Origin: Arcuatula senhousia
Taxonomy: Eukaryota; Mollusca; Bivalvia; Mytilida; Mytilidae
DNA: 64,000 bases
Direction: 5' to 3'
Assembly: GCA_963971305.1 (NCBI GenBank)
Contig: OZ020313.1
Span: 56,616,203 to 56,680,202, forward strand
The number at the start of each line of letters is the position of its first letter. The stretch's first letter is position 1. This document shows, in pieces, positions 46,701 through 54,965 of the stretch. The translations under genes were made by a program, and so were the position numbers. The notes under the pieces were generated by a model. That model had not been told where the DNA came from, did no database searches, and saw only the letters and a list, made by a program, of their open reading frames with translations.

Positions 46701-49700
46701 CATGTAGTGATTATGTACACTCATTCCACACCCATCATTATGTATTGGTACATGTATTGAAGAATCTGTGAACAAAATATCCAAATTCCTTTGTAGTGGA
46801 AAGCTTATTTAAAAATTCACACAATCTAGATCTCATTCAAGGAGGAAATAACATTAAGAAAGTGTACACGTAAAAGATAAAATGGTAGCTTATCAGTACA
46901 TAGTGTGCATATCTAGATAAGATATTACTTCTTGTTTCAATTTATTGATATCAAATTAACTTCCTGGATTAGACACAAATTAAAAAAAATTGCAATAGAT
47001 TCTATATGTAGGTATTTACTATTATGTTACTGTATAAAAAAATGTTGAAACCGAAAGATACCCCCAAAATAAGCTTTTATGTTCAAGGTTTTTCCTATTA
47101 TATGTACTTTTATGTTTATTTCTAGGAGTGGCAAACATCCAGATGACTACATGACTCACGACAAGCTACAGCGAGGGCTGGAGCGGGTTAGTAGTCTACG
47201 TGAGGGTGAAAATTACGGACAATATTCTCCTCAGGCTGAGACTCGACAGAGAGAACAACGTCACAGGACAGACGACCCGTACTCACGATATCATTCTAAT
47301 CAACCTCACGAAACCGAACAAAAATTTGTGTATACACCTCAGGAAAATAGTGTAAATGACGATTCTTATCAGTCTCAGCGGGAGAACGAACGGTTACCGT
47401 CTCACGGACAATATCATCAGGGCTACCGAGACCCTGAGGATGGCTATAGTACATTGACTAAGTACCAAGATAAACATGGACCACAACCTCAGGAACCTGT
47501 GTTATCTCATTACGACCCACATAATGACCTTTCTCAGCACACGTACGAAAACATACACAATACACAAAGAGACCCTAGTGATATTCCTAATCGACCTCCA
47601 TTGCCCACGGCTGTACGGCAACAGATCGTAGAAGAGATTGCCCAGACCAGGACTCCTCATACGTCACAGGAAATGCTGGAAGCAGAACATAACTTAGAAC
47701 TACGGATGCAGCAGCCTGCGTTCTTCAATTACCCTACGCCAACATTGCCATCATCATATCATCAAGTAAGTGTTGGGTGGAGAATTTATTTTTTTAATGC
47801 TTAGCAAAAGCAAACCAACTTATATTTAGGGGGATACCTATTTTTCATGTTATTGTGCTGCAAGGCAATTTTTGGCGATTTATTTTCCCAAATCACCTGT
47901 AGAGACTTTCAAAAATAATATCATTAGTGATGATTTATATGCCTTAATTTTTGGTGTTCATGAAATAGACGAAAATAAATCCCACATGTAAATTGATTGG
48001 TTTACATTTAGTGTGTCTATAACTTTAAGATAAACACATGAAAATGAGAAAACAAATTGAAATAGAATAAAAAAAAATTTTTTTACTCTTTTTCTGAAAC
48101 CTGGAAACACAAACCTAAACTTTTTGCAAAAGATCTATTTAATAACCATTGAAAAATGCTTGATGTAGCTTTTTGTAAAAATATTAAATTGTGATGTATT
48201 AAGCAAGCAGGCTATGTGCTTGCTTCTTATTAATCAATATTTGGAGAAATTTTTATCTAAAAATTTGTTCTCCAAATACGTCTATTAGTATACTGTTTTA
48301 CCCTTGTCCGTCCGTCCGTAACAAAACTTCCGTCACAGTTTTCTAAGCAACTACATGAGATAGAGTTCTGATATTTTGTATACAGCTTTATCATATAATA
48401 CAATATGATGTATACCGATTTTATGCTCCTAGGTAGTCTACTTCCTGTTTTCCAAATACTTAGGTTTTTACACATAATAGACATAAATGCAAAATTTCCA
48501 TCACAGTTTCCCAAGCAACTACATGAGATAGAGGTCTGATATTTTGTATACAGCTTTATCATATAGTACCATATGGTGTATAACGATTTTATGCTCCTAG
48601 GTAGTCTACTTCCTGTTTTCCGAATACTAAGGTTTTTACACATAATAGACATAAATGCAAAATTTCCATCACAGTTTCCCAAGCAACTACATGAGATAGA
48701 GGTCTGATATTTTGTATACAGCTTTATCATATAGTACCATATGGTGTATAACGATTTTATGCTCCTAGGTAGTCTACTTCCTGTTTTCCGAATACTTAGG
48801 TTTTTACACATAAAAGACATAAATGCAAAATTTCCATCACAGTTTCAGTAGCAACTACATGAGATAGAGGTCTGATATTTTGTATACAGCTTTATCCTAT
48901 AGTACCATATGGTGTATAGCGATTTTATGTTCCTAGGTCAACTACTTCCTGTTTACTGAGTATTAAACTTGTATGCATGGCTTAGTTTATGAAGCAGGGG
49001 TATCACTAGTGAGCATTAGCTCACAGATTTACTTGTTTTTCATGTATAGAGCCCTCCTGTCGACTCCAGATATGGTCATCCTGCGTATCATCACCATAGA
49101 GATGGTTACCATGACAACCAAGATCATGGAAGGTCAAGGTATACTGAAGGATTGCCCACCAGGGGGCAGGTTGAAGAAGATCTAAGAATGTTGGGAAGAC
49201 ACGATTTAACCGACGGGTCCAGATCATACATGCAAAATGGTAAAGCTATAGGTCTAGTTAATCGCTGGAATGGCTATCAAGATTATTAAAAGCATGCTTT
49301 AAGGTTTTGCTAGAAGTTTTTAATGATATTGCTTACTTAATTGAAAATAGAATTTAAAGATAATTTAATTGACAAATTATAATATTTAACAAATGAATTT
49401 AACCTTTATCCTAACATATTTAACTAATTTTTGTTTAAAGATTTACTTGCTATATTATAACTGTTCTATGACATATGTATTAACACTTTGCCATGTTTAC
49501 AGCTTTTTGTAACCCTAAACACTATTAACTTTTGATGCTTGTTTTAACCCTACAACACTTGAAGCAAAACACTCACAATTTTAAAGACGGATGACCCCTC
49601 ACTTGATTGTCAGTTTTTGAAAGCTATTTGTTTCATGCAGAATGATATCACTCGGTGTAGATCAACTTGCTTTGTATTTTTGCCTGTGCTACTTTTTGCT

Positions 49701-52700
49701 GTCGTCACTAAAATTAGAAAAATGTTTTGTATTTTTGCTATTATCACTTAAGGGCTATTCCAAAAAACAGTTTTCTGGGAGCAGAATTCCCACATGTTTT
49801 GTGGTACATTGTGTTATACACAAATATCTACTGTAAACATGGGGATTATTTTGGCTTAATTTGCATTCACATTTTATCTGCAAAAATACTACCCACAGGA
49901 AGAATAATTTTGTTATAACCTTTATTTTCTAATGTAAAGAATATGAATAGTCAGAAATATCACAAATTTATCCCCCATGTGATTAGCTAACTCAACAAAA
50001 CGGAAAATATCAGCCATCTAAAAATTTTACTATTTTACCCCCACTTACAAAATCTTAATAAGAGGGAGTTTTTACCCCCATTTTTTCTGGAATAGCCCGA
50101 AATAAGAACACATTCTTAGTATTATTTGCTTTTTTGTCACTTACACTAGAATCACCATGATCACTGGCTTTTGCACACTGCTGACATTAGTGTATCTTTC
50201 ACAATGTATGTTTTGGATGATTATAAACACAATCTTATGCATATATTAATGTGGTTGTTTTGTTTTGTTATCGTTTGTTTTTGGCTAGAACATAACACAA
50301 CAAAAGTTGCAGCATTTTGAATACTGAGGATTCATTTTTTTTATAGGAATACAATTTTGTGGTTTAATGAAAAAGGACCATTTGGTGGATTCTTAACTTC
50401 ATGGTTCTGAAGTCTGCAGAATACAGATCAATAATAAATTTTCATTTCTTTGGGTATCGAATTTCAAAGGTCAAGGCCACCCATGAAAACCACAAAAATT
50501 GATACCCAATGAAAAATTATATAAACAGCACCTTTAGTATTCTTGTATTTTCTTACAATTCTGAGAAAAAATATTAGTGAAATGTTATTGGTTCGTTTAT
50601 TTGGCTATTTATTTTAAAAAAATAAAAATTTATGATATTTCATTTTAGACTCGAATAATGCTGTAACTCAACATTTTGATTTGTGTAGATTAATTTTATC
50701 CTGCAGTTACATAGAGTTTTCTTGTCTCTATCTGTAAAATGCTGTCTATTTTTACTCTAACATACTTATTTTTGTGTATAGATACATACATAAATATTAG
50801 TTTTTGCATACATTATGTAATTGTATCCCCGCTTCGAAGAAGAGGGGGGTATACTGTTTTACCCTTGTCCCTCTTTCCGTCCGTTCGTTCGTTCGTCCAT
50901 TTGTCCGTCCGTAACAAAACTTCCGTCACAGTTTTCTAAGTAACTACATGAGATAGAGGTCTGATATTTTGTATACAGCTTTATCATATAATACAATATG
51001 ATGTATACCAATTTTATGCTCCTAGGTAGTCTACTTCCTGTTTACCGAATACTTAGGATTTCACACATAATGGACTTAAAGGCAAAATTTCCGTCACAGT
51101 TTCCCAAGCAACTACTTGGATAGAGGTCTGATATTTTGTATATAGCTTTATCCTATAGTACTTTATGGTGTATACCCATTTTATGCTTGTAGGTAGTCTA
51201 CTTCCTGTTTACCGAATACTTAGGTATTTACACATAATGGACATAAATGCAAAATTTTCTGTCACAGTTTCCAAAGCAACTACATGAGATAGAGGTCTGA
51301 TATTTTGTATACAACTTTATCCTATAGTACTATATGGTGTATACCCATTTTATGTTCCGGGGTCAACCACTTCCTGTTTACCGAGTATTTAAACTTGTAT
51401 GGGTGGCTTAGTTTGGGCAGCGGGGGTATCACTAGTGAGCATTAGCTCACAGATCTACTTGTTTTACCTTTTGTAATGAACATGTGGCAGAGCTAGAAAT
51501 TTTCAAAATGACGGCATGCAATTCAAAGAAATCTTTTGGGACCTCCTGTATTATACAGTTGCTTCCCAAATTTTTTGTCAAATGGGCCATTTTGTCATTA
51601 GGACCTATTCTAATTTTTGGGTATTTTTTTTTCCACTACTTAGATAGACATTGAACATGTTTAAAATTAACCCTGTGCAAAAATTAGTACTTTTGTTGAA
51701 ATTTCTCATCCTAGTGGATGATAAATTTTATTTGTGTTTTTGCACTAGTTTGTGTTTGTCTATTCTGCATCATCTTTTCTTTTAATTAGCACTTTTTTTC
51801 ACATTTGGCTTTTTGATTTTACATGCAAGTAGTTTTTTAGCTGCAGAAGACATTTGATTTATTATTTTAACAGATTCTCATCTTATATAGGAACAGTTAT
51901 ATTTTAACTATGGCTTTGTTTTTATTTTGGTTTTCTTAAAGCTGAATTAAGTAAATAAAACTTATTGATTTTAAAAGCACTTGATCTTAATTGAATTTTA
52001 ATTGATAAATTGAAATAATTGTATGAATTTATACAGTATTTATTATCTTAAGCTAGAAAAATTTGCAAAATATCTGAAGAGGATAAACTTCGTTTTCAAA
52101 ATAAATTTGTATAATGATGCAATTTTATGTTTGTGTTCAATAGTTTAGAGTGTCTTCAGATGATATTAGTTGCACTTGAACATTTTTATTTTTATTGAGT
52201 TGCATGGTTCCTATAACCTTTATTCTTATAGCTGGATCTAAAGCCAAGCACCCATCTGGGAAAGGCTCGTCACAAAACTCTCCTACTGGAAGAGGGAGCA
52301 CTCAAAATACTACTCTTGGAAAAGGCACTGCACAAAATCCTCCTTCTGGAAAAGCCACTGCACAAATCCCTCTTACTAACACTCCAAGTTCTAAACACCA
52401 AGATAAATCTGACAATATTAACTCCACAGAATCCACAATATCACATCCACTAGAGAGCGACTTAGCCAGGAGACGACTTTCCCCGCCAAAAACTTCACCA
52501 ATTTCAACCAGGAAAGCACTAGATCCAGCTGACAGAGAAGATAGCTATGGAGATATACAACAACAGTTATCTGCCCTTGGTATTGAAAAGGGCTCCCCCT
52601 ATGTTAATGTTAATAATGTTGGGATGACAGATCAGCCGTCAGCCTTCAAACGATTATCTCAGGACAGAGGTCATGAAAGGTCAAGGTCATCAGTGAGTGA

Positions 52701-52804
52701 TAGAAGTTTACAGGATGTTGAGGAGACAGATTTAAAGAAGAGAACATCTGTGGCCAGTTCTCAACACTCAGAACAAAGTGGCCCCAAAATTAACAAGTTT
52801 ACAG
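22646..52804 (+). CDS. PLEKHA5/6/7-like protein, 13 exons, 3' end outside window
   Basis: A PH-domain family A member of the PLEKHA5/6/7 group. These are cytoplasmic scaffold proteins that bind phosphoinositides and, for PLEKHA7, act at epithelial zonula adherens junctions. Joining 13 exons gives 1110 codons in one frame with consensus GT/AG sites. Residues ~11-41 are a degenerate WW module ending SWLHPRTG; ~55-84 a second (DGWEQ..YYIDHNTGDTTFEHP); ~140-231 a PH domain (KGWLYRQ, SWKKRWCVLADFGLFFYK, final-helix W225). Residues 240-1110 are polar and disordered-looking, rich in S, R, P and Q. K141 and K155/R157 fit a phosphoinositide-binding basic pattern. The order WW-WW-PH and the RDGRVFF..TWLHPRTG match vertebrate PLEKHA5-7. 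The coiled-coil C-terminus expected for the family must lie beyond 64000. Orthology to one of the three paralogues is not resolvable, and a single pre-duplication orthologue is likely. Confidence 0.9.
22870..22946 (+). CDS. Exon 2: second half of WW1
   Basis: Acceptor TTTTTGCAG and donor GTTTGT. Encodes DDRLQATSWLHPRTG through HRQIQ. W36 and P39 are the second WW signature. Intron 1 is only 141 bp, the shortest in the gene. Confidence 0.9.
23427..23579 (+). mobile_element. MITE with ~12-bp TIRs (hAT-like), intron 2
   Basis: Left end CAGGGCTGTCAAGT; right end ACTTGACAGGTCTG (reverse complement CAGACCTGTCAAGT). Flanked by GTGTAG at 23421-23426 and 23580-23585. The inner GCATGCGTGAG / CTCACGCGAG also pair. 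153 bp, non-coding. The ends resemble hAT MITEs, but the visible TSD is 6 bp rather than 8. Confidence 0.7.
24596..24796 (+). mobile_element. CCCG-rich MITE, intron 2
   Basis: Left GAGGGGGGGTAGGA and right TCCTACCGACCCTC are inverted. Flanked by AGAAA at 24591-24595 and 24797-24801. The inside repeats CCCG words (ATCCCGGATTCCCGCG, ATTCCCGCATCCCG). 201 bp, no ORF. Confidence 0.6.
24810..25680. other. Intron 2 AT-rich stretch
   Basis: Contains a diverged tandem pair (AACATTT..TGAAAAATGTGTACAAAT at about 25060 and 25230, with TTCATAACATATAAATTTG / TTCATAACATATGAATTTG). No gene. Confidence 0.4.
25693..25779. repeat. Long hairpin, intron 2
   Basis: CATCTTCGCTAGCCAAGG..GCTATCTCT pairs with AGAGATAGC..CCTTGGCTAGCAAAGATG, giving arms of about 38 nt with small bulges around an 11-nt loop. 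It is probably a foldback MITE. A pre-miRNA-like hairpin is possible, but the arms are longer than usual. Confidence 0.7.
26199..26253 (+). CDS. Exon 3: first half of WW2
   Basis: Acceptor TTTTTCTAG, donor GTAAGT. Encodes GADGWEQAVTPEGALYYI with W58, the first WW tryptophan. It splits the WW module at the same point as exon 1/2 does, consistent with an old WW duplication. Confidence 0.9.
27461..27694 (+). mobile_element. hAT-type MITE with perfect 8-bp TSD, intron 3
   Basis: AATCTTGA flanks both sides (27461-27468 and 27687-27694). The ends GGGTGTCACAGCCC and GGGGCTGTGACACTCCC are inverted repeats. The inside repeats GGTACGCGGTAT and GGTATTCNG words. 218 bp without coding capacity. The 8-bp TSD points to hAT transposase mobilisation. 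Confidence 0.85.
28440..28620 (-). repeat. Retroelement tail copy, intron 3
   Basis: GGGCATTCAAATGTTAAAAG, GACAAAACCAGTCAACAAAA and CTCAAGAACTGAGGTGCTC correspond to the tail words at 17320-17480. Diverged. Confidence 0.5.
29578..29738. repeat. Foldback element, intron 3
   Basis: Left TATTTTGTTCAAGTGAAATT pairs with right AAATTTCACATGAACAAAAT. Between them CATGTGAAATTCATG and its complement alternate several times. About 160 bp of nearly self-complementary sequence. Confidence 0.65.
30660..30730 (+). repeat. GAGTGAGTGAGT repeat fragment
   Basis: TGAGTGAGTGAGTGAGTTGG followed by GTTTTACGCCCGTGC, flanked by ATTTCTCAATTGT on both sides (30668-30680 and 30721-30733). This looks like a short retroposed piece with a TSD-like direct repeat of about 13 bp. 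Confidence 0.55.
30740..32600. other. Intron 3, AT-rich, no gene
   Basis: Includes an 18-bp perfect palindrome at 31363-31380 and a GC-rich patch GGGGGGCGTATGCCCCCTC near 32050. No exon-like ORF with family similarity. Confidence 0.4.
32614..32728 (+). mobile_element. 5'-truncated tRNA-type SINE with 13-bp TSD
   Basis: TAAAATCTGTATA at 32614-32626 and 32716-32728 flanks an 89-bp insert. The insert matches only the 3' part of the SINE at 41205-41475 (TCCTCTACC, AAAACTGAC, CATGGCCCAGGTG, GATAAAGGG..TTAAAC) and ends in an AC-rich tail. Typical of truncated target-primed integration. Confidence 0.85.
32869..32943 (+). CDS. Exon 4: second half of WW2
   Basis: Acceptor TTTTTTTTTCAG, donor GTAAAT. 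Encodes DHNTGDTTFEHPVTRKPA and a short basic tail. The second aromatic is Phe80 followed by HP, as in family members. Confidence 0.9.
34227..34437. mobile_element. Palindromic MITE, intron 4 copy
   Basis: GGATTCATTTATTTTTGTGG at the left pairs with CCACAAAAAATAATGAAGC at the right. The interior has TTCGTGGTTCTGAAGTCTGC and CCACGAAAATTGATAC. A second copy lies at about 50325-50520. Non-coding, about 210 bp. Confidence 0.7.
35286..35331 (+). CDS. Exon 5: Ser/Pro linker
   Basis: 46-nt microexon-sized exon encoding SSSSPPRSPSSPGHHQ. Acceptor TCTCTGTAG, donor GTTCGT (weak). Its phase fits both neighbours. It could be alternatively used, but skipping it alone would break the frame. Confidence 0.75.
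36450..36481 (+). CDS. Exon 6: 32-nt microexon
   Basis: Acceptor CTATTTTAG, donor GTGAGT. Encodes PGRVTTPTKV plus a split Arg. Skipping exons 5 and 6 together (78 nt) keeps the frame, so they may be an alternative cassette. It is followed 42 bp later by an inserted element. Confidence 0.75.
36524..37522 (+). mobile_element. Solitary Helentron/HINE-like element, intron 6
   Basis: 5': ATACCCCACGCAACG is duplicated, then a head hairpin TACCCCACGCAAC-GAA-GTTGCGAAGGGTA (36540-36568), then a TCCGTCC run. Core: about five ~170-bp units with AAAATTTTCGTAACAGAT and TTGATATTTGGTAT. 3': CGCGTGGGGTAT (37493-37504), the complement of the head arm, then hairpin GTGAGC-GT-GCTCAC (37505-37518) and CTAAG. 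Same architecture as the clusters, but a single copy. Starts 42 bp after exon 6. Confidence 0.75.
37530..41190. other. Intron 6 remainder, no gene
   Basis: AT-rich. A tandem duplication of about 51 bp lies at 40210-40310 (AAAGAAAACATTTTAGTCCA twice). A run of diverged units with TGATGTAACA..GCAGGTTCCT occurs at 39490-39830. No exon that fits the gene frame was found. Confidence 0.4.
41197..41483 (+). mobile_element. tRNA-derived SINE with 8-bp TSD, intron 6
   Basis: ATCTTAGT at 41197-41204 and 41476-41483 flanks the element. The 5' part resembles a Leu/Ser-type tRNA: A box TGGCCGAGTGG (41215-41225) and B box GTTCGAGTCC (41293-41302), with an AT-rich insert between them. The body carries CTCTTCCGGGTACTCC, TTTCCTCCACGTATAAAAC and GATAAAGGGTTAAAC, and the tail is (AC)n. 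The A-B spacing of about 70 nt suggests it has decayed. Confidence 0.8.
41570..41642 (+). CDS. Exon 7: start of PH domain
   Basis: Acceptor TATTTTCAG, donor GTAAGG. Encodes SFKAPPAKREQTNMVSMKGW then LYRQ, the first PH strand with the KGWL signature. Confidence 0.9.
42507..42576 (+). CDS. Exon 8: PH domain strands 2-3
   Basis: Acceptor ATTTCAG, donor GTGTGA. Encodes ESGIKSWKKRWCVLADFG then LFFYK. K155/R157 complete the basic pocket pattern. Confidence 0.9.
42849..42917 (+). repeat. 35-bp tandem duplication of the exon 9 acceptor
   Basis: ATTACTTCCTTGTTGTATCT followed by ATTTATAG occurs twice, ending at 42882 and 42917. Both copies end in a usable AG. Use of the first would add 35 nt and shift the frame ahead of the PH domain. 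Confidence 0.85.
42918..43125 (+). CDS. Exon 9: rest of PH domain
   Basis: Starts after ATTTATAG, donor GTAAGT. Encodes VEKVQIGSMVLPSYKINPC, FAFKLEHSN, TSYFASDNLEDMNRWVNALK; W225 is the near-invariant C-terminal helix Trp. A 35-bp tandem duplication copies the acceptor just upstream (see findings). Confidence 0.9.
43564..43660 (+). repeat. Diverged piece of the 360-bp repeat, intron 9
   Basis: GATGACTCATCAGAGGTGCTC, GAATGCTAAACA and GCAAAGCATAGAGC correspond to words near 12835-12905. This shows the repeat is dispersed. Confidence 0.6.
43704..44912 (+). CDS. Exon 10: large disordered-region exon
   Basis: 1209 nt, acceptor ATATTTTAG, donor GTGAGT. Encodes residues 240-642, rich in R, S, D, P. 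There are three DPF motifs (TFDPFHGYR, YDPFQSQ, YDPFHGYKK) and recurrent DSRxG units. No globular domain. A shadow ORF of 161 codons in another frame is a by-product of the biased composition. Confidence 0.9.
44929..46006 (+). mobile_element. Solitary Helentron/HINE-like element, intron 10
   Basis: Head TGTCTCGCCTGC-GAA-GCAGAGCAGGACA (44929-44956) then a (CGG)n patch. Core: five tandem copies with an exact 174-bp period (AAAAGTTTT at 45007, 45181, 45355, 45529, 45703). 3': GGCGAGACATA (complement of the head arm) at about 45978-45988, then CTCTTG before TTTT. The element begins 16 nt after the exon 10 donor. The 143-codon antisense ORF across the core is a repeat artefact. Confidence 0.8.
46010..47120. 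other. Intron 10 remainder, no gene
   Basis: AT-rich with no exon-like ORF in frame and no repeat I can name. Confidence 0.4.
47126..47765 (+). CDS. Exon 11: disordered region
   Basis: Acceptor ATTTCTAG, donor GTAAGT. Encodes residues 643-856. It has Tyr- and His-rich stretches (YSTLTKYQ, YENIHNT) and a helix-prone PTAVRQQIVEEIAQ. Phase 0 at its 3' end. Confidence 0.9.
48201..48225. repeat. Perfect 9-bp stem hairpin, intron 11
   Basis: AAGCAAGCA, 7-nt loop, TGCTTGCTT, followed by CTTATTAATC. The CTTATTA following it recalls the spacer after cluster heads. It may be the decayed head of a neighbouring element. Confidence 0.6.
48239..49035 (+). mobile_element. Solitary Helentron/HINE-like element, intron 11
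   Basis: Starts with a 39-nt near-perfect hairpin ATTTGGAGAA..TTCTCCAAAT (48239-48277), then TATACTGTTTTACCC and TCCGTCC. Core: four copies at an exact 168-bp period (TCACAGTTT at 48333, 48501, 48669, 48837). 3': GCAGGGGTATC (48994-49004), hairpin GTGAGCATTAGCTCAC (49009-49024), CTTG at 49032-49035. Core and tail match the element at 50823, but the head differs, so the 5' end is probably a replaced or foreign hairpin. Confidence 0.75.
49050..49239 (+). CDS. Exon 12
   Basis: Acceptor CATGTATAG, donor GTAAAG. Encodes SPPVDSRYGHPAYHHHRDGY, then RSRYTEGLPTRGQVEEDLRM and DGSRSYMQN. The frame is fixed by the phase-0 exon 11 end and the split codon into exon 13. The acceptor lies 14 nt from the end of an inserted element. 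Confidence 0.8.
49245..50320. other. Intron 12 first part, no gene
   Basis: AT-rich. An inverted pair GCTATTCCAAAAAACAG / TTTTTTCTGGAATAGC (about 49754 and 50080) bounds 340 bp and may be another MITE-like insertion. No exon in frame. Confidence 0.4.
50325..50520. mobile_element. Palindromic MITE, intron 12 copy
   Basis: Second copy of the element at 34227-34437: GGTTCTGAAGTCTGCAGAAT, AACCACAAAAATTGATACCC. Its outer arms are more diverged. Confidence 0.65.
50823..51461 (+). mobile_element. Solitary Helentron/HINE-like element, intron 12
   Basis: Head GTATCCCCGCTTC-GAA-GAAGAGGGGGGTATAC (50823-50854), TCCGTCC leader, three 168-bp core units (TCACAGTTT at 50926, 51094 and about 51263). Tail GCAGCGGGGGTATC (51417-51430) complements the head arm; hairpin GTGAGCATTAGCTCAC 51435-51450; CTTG 51458-51461. 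A complete 639-bp copy and the best reference for the 168-bp-core subfamily. Confidence 0.8.
52232..52804 (+). CDS. Exon 13: last exon in window
   Basis: Acceptor TATTCTTATAG, donor GTAGAT. Encodes residues 920-1110: four related GKGSSQNSPTGRGSTQNT-type repeats, then LARRRLSPPKTSP, YGDIQQQLSALGIEKGSPYV and SVASSQHSEQSGPKINKFT. It ends with one base of a split codon, so further exons follow. Confidence 0.85.
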
Positions 52805-52939
52805 GTAGATTGTGTGCAAGATTTATTCTCTAAATTAGTAGTGTAATATGTCAGTTCACATTGAAAGAGTGTTTGGCCAAGAATAAAATAAAGAATCTAA
52901 GAAAAGTGTTTATATGTCCATGTTTGATAAGTGGGAAAG

Positions 52940-53045
52940 TGATAGGGGTTTCTGACCATCCATCAGTCCGTCCATCGGGCGGTACATGTATAGGGATGTC
53001 TGACCATCCATCAGTCCATTCATCGGTCCGTACATGTGTCTAACT
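52940..53045 (+). repeat. Short tandem pair, intron 13
   Basis: TCTGACCATCCATCAGTCC occurs at about 52951 and 52998, each followed by CATCGG and GTACATGT: two ~48-bp units. Confidence 0.7.
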
Positions 53046-53425
53046 ATTATAAATAAAAGATACATTTGTGTAGGTGTGATTACTGTATTAATGGTAGAAA
53101 CTTTGAATGTATAGTGTTAATTGATGTTGTTTATAGACATACATATGTTCTTATAGTTGTCTTATGATATGTTATTTTGCATGAAGCATATGTCTGTATA
53201 TTATCTAAATGATAAGCATGACAAAATTAACATTTAAACTAATGAAACAAATATTTAAGTCTCCCAAACGAAGTTTGGAGACTTATTGTTTTTGTTGCGT
53301 TTCTTATTAAATCCCCGACCACGAAGTGTCGGGGATTTATTGTTTTTGCACCGTTTCTTATTTTTATTATTAAGTCGCCCAAAACAAAGTTTGGGAGACT
53401 TATTGTTTTTGCACCGTTTCTTATT

Positions 53426-54362
53426 ATGTCTCCCAAACAAAGTTTTGGGAGACATATTGCTTTTGTACGGTTTCTTATTATTATTCTTCTTCTTTCTTTC
53501 TTTCTTTCTTTTTTCTTTCCGTGCTAGTTTGTCTACGTGTTTTCTCAGAGATGCTTTGCCAAATCAATATGAAACTTTGGGAACATATAAAGGGTGACCT
53601 GAAGTTTTGCAAACAACTCTTAAAATTTTAAAAATGGCCGCCGTTTCTGTGGAAACAGGAAAAGGTTATTATATAGGACATTGCAATATCTAGGTAACCT
53701 AGGTGCGCAGGGTTCTGAAATTTTGCAGGCAGATAGTGCAAAAGGTGCTCTTTAATAATACGGAAAAAAAAAATGAAGCGATATTTACGGTTTTCGAGAT
53801 ATTAATGAAAATGTGATTTAAAGGGAGATAATCGGGTCAAAATTTTAATAAAAACTTCAAAGTTGTCTGATTATGATGAAAATTGGTATACTGATAGATT
53901 ATGATGTTGCGAGTAATATTCTATAACTAAAATAAAAATTTGACGATGGCGGCCATTTTGAATCCAAGATGGCCGCCAAAATTTCAAAGTGGTCTGATTA
54001 TGATGAAAATTGGTATACTGATAGATTATGATGTTGCGAGTAATATTCTATAACTAAAATAAAAATTTGACGATGGCGGCCATTTTGAATCCAAGATGGC
54101 CACCAAAATTTCAAAGTGGTCTGATTATGATGAAAAATGGTATACTGATAGATTATGATGTCGTGAGTAATATTCTATAACTAAGATTAAAATTTGACAA
54201 AGGCAGCCATTTTGAATCCGAGATGGCCGCCAAAATTTTGAAGTGCTCTGATTTACATGAAATTTGATTTTTAAGGTTTTATTTACATGCTGAAGAGAAT
54301 AGTGGCAATGGGAGTTTGTTTGGGAGACATTCGTGTTTGCATCCAAACACAATCATACCTAG
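53426..54362 (+). mobile_element. Type-M element
   Basis: Head ATGTCTCCCAAAC..TTTTGGGAGACAT 53426-53455, spacer TATTGCTTTTGTACGG. Body holds three near-identical ~125-bp units (GATGGCGGCCATTTTGAATC near 53945, 54072). Tail GTTTGGGAGACAT 54318-54330, hairpin GTGTTTG-CATC-CAAACAC 54333-54350, CTAG 54359-54362. The only M head and only M tail in the window pair with each other. Confidence 0.85.
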
Positions 54363-54373
54363 TTATTATTATT

Positions 54374-54888
54374 AAGTCGCCCAAAACAAAGTTTGGGAGA
54401 CTTATTGTTTTTGCACCGTTTCTTATTATTATTATTATTATTATTCTTCTGATTCTTTATCGTAAAGTTGTCCTCCCTAATACAAGAAAACGGTCCAAGG
54501 AAATTGAATGACACTTGTGAGATTGGATAGTGGGTCACTCAAAGTTGTGTAATGCACTTTTGAAATTTTCAACATGGTCGCCGTTTCAAAATGGCGGCCA
54601 TCGGAAAAAGTGGGCGGAAATTTTTTTTTCATCGGATCGTCTTGAAAATTGGTCATCTGGGTAAAGCGGGTATGCTGAACTCAAATCTGCGACCGGATTT
54701 GAAATCCGACTTACGGTTTTAAAATGGCGGCCATTTTACTACACCCGCCCCCCTAAAAACGTCAACTTTGTCCGATTTCAACGAAATTTGATTTCTAGAC
54801 TTATTTTGCTGCACTGATTTGAATTGAACTCTATCCAAGGCGATTTTGGGCGACTTGTGTGTTGGCATCCCAACACAATTATACCTAG
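54374..54888 (+). mobile_element. Type-G element, intact 515-bp copy
   Basis: Head 54374-54403, body from TTCTTCTGATTC near 54443, tail TTTTGGGCGACTT 54844-54856 with hairpin and CTAG 54885-54888. Nothing is inserted in its TTA run. Same layout and near-same length as 7752-8271. Confidence 0.85.
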
Positions 54889-54965
54889 TTATTATTCTTA
54901 TTATTATTAAGTCGCCCAAAACAAAGTTTCGGAGACTTATTGTTTTTGCACCGTTTCTTATTATT

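Noticed and set aside
48257..48820. 187-codon antisense ORF
   Set aside because: Same reason: three in-frame copies of a 168-bp DNA repeat.
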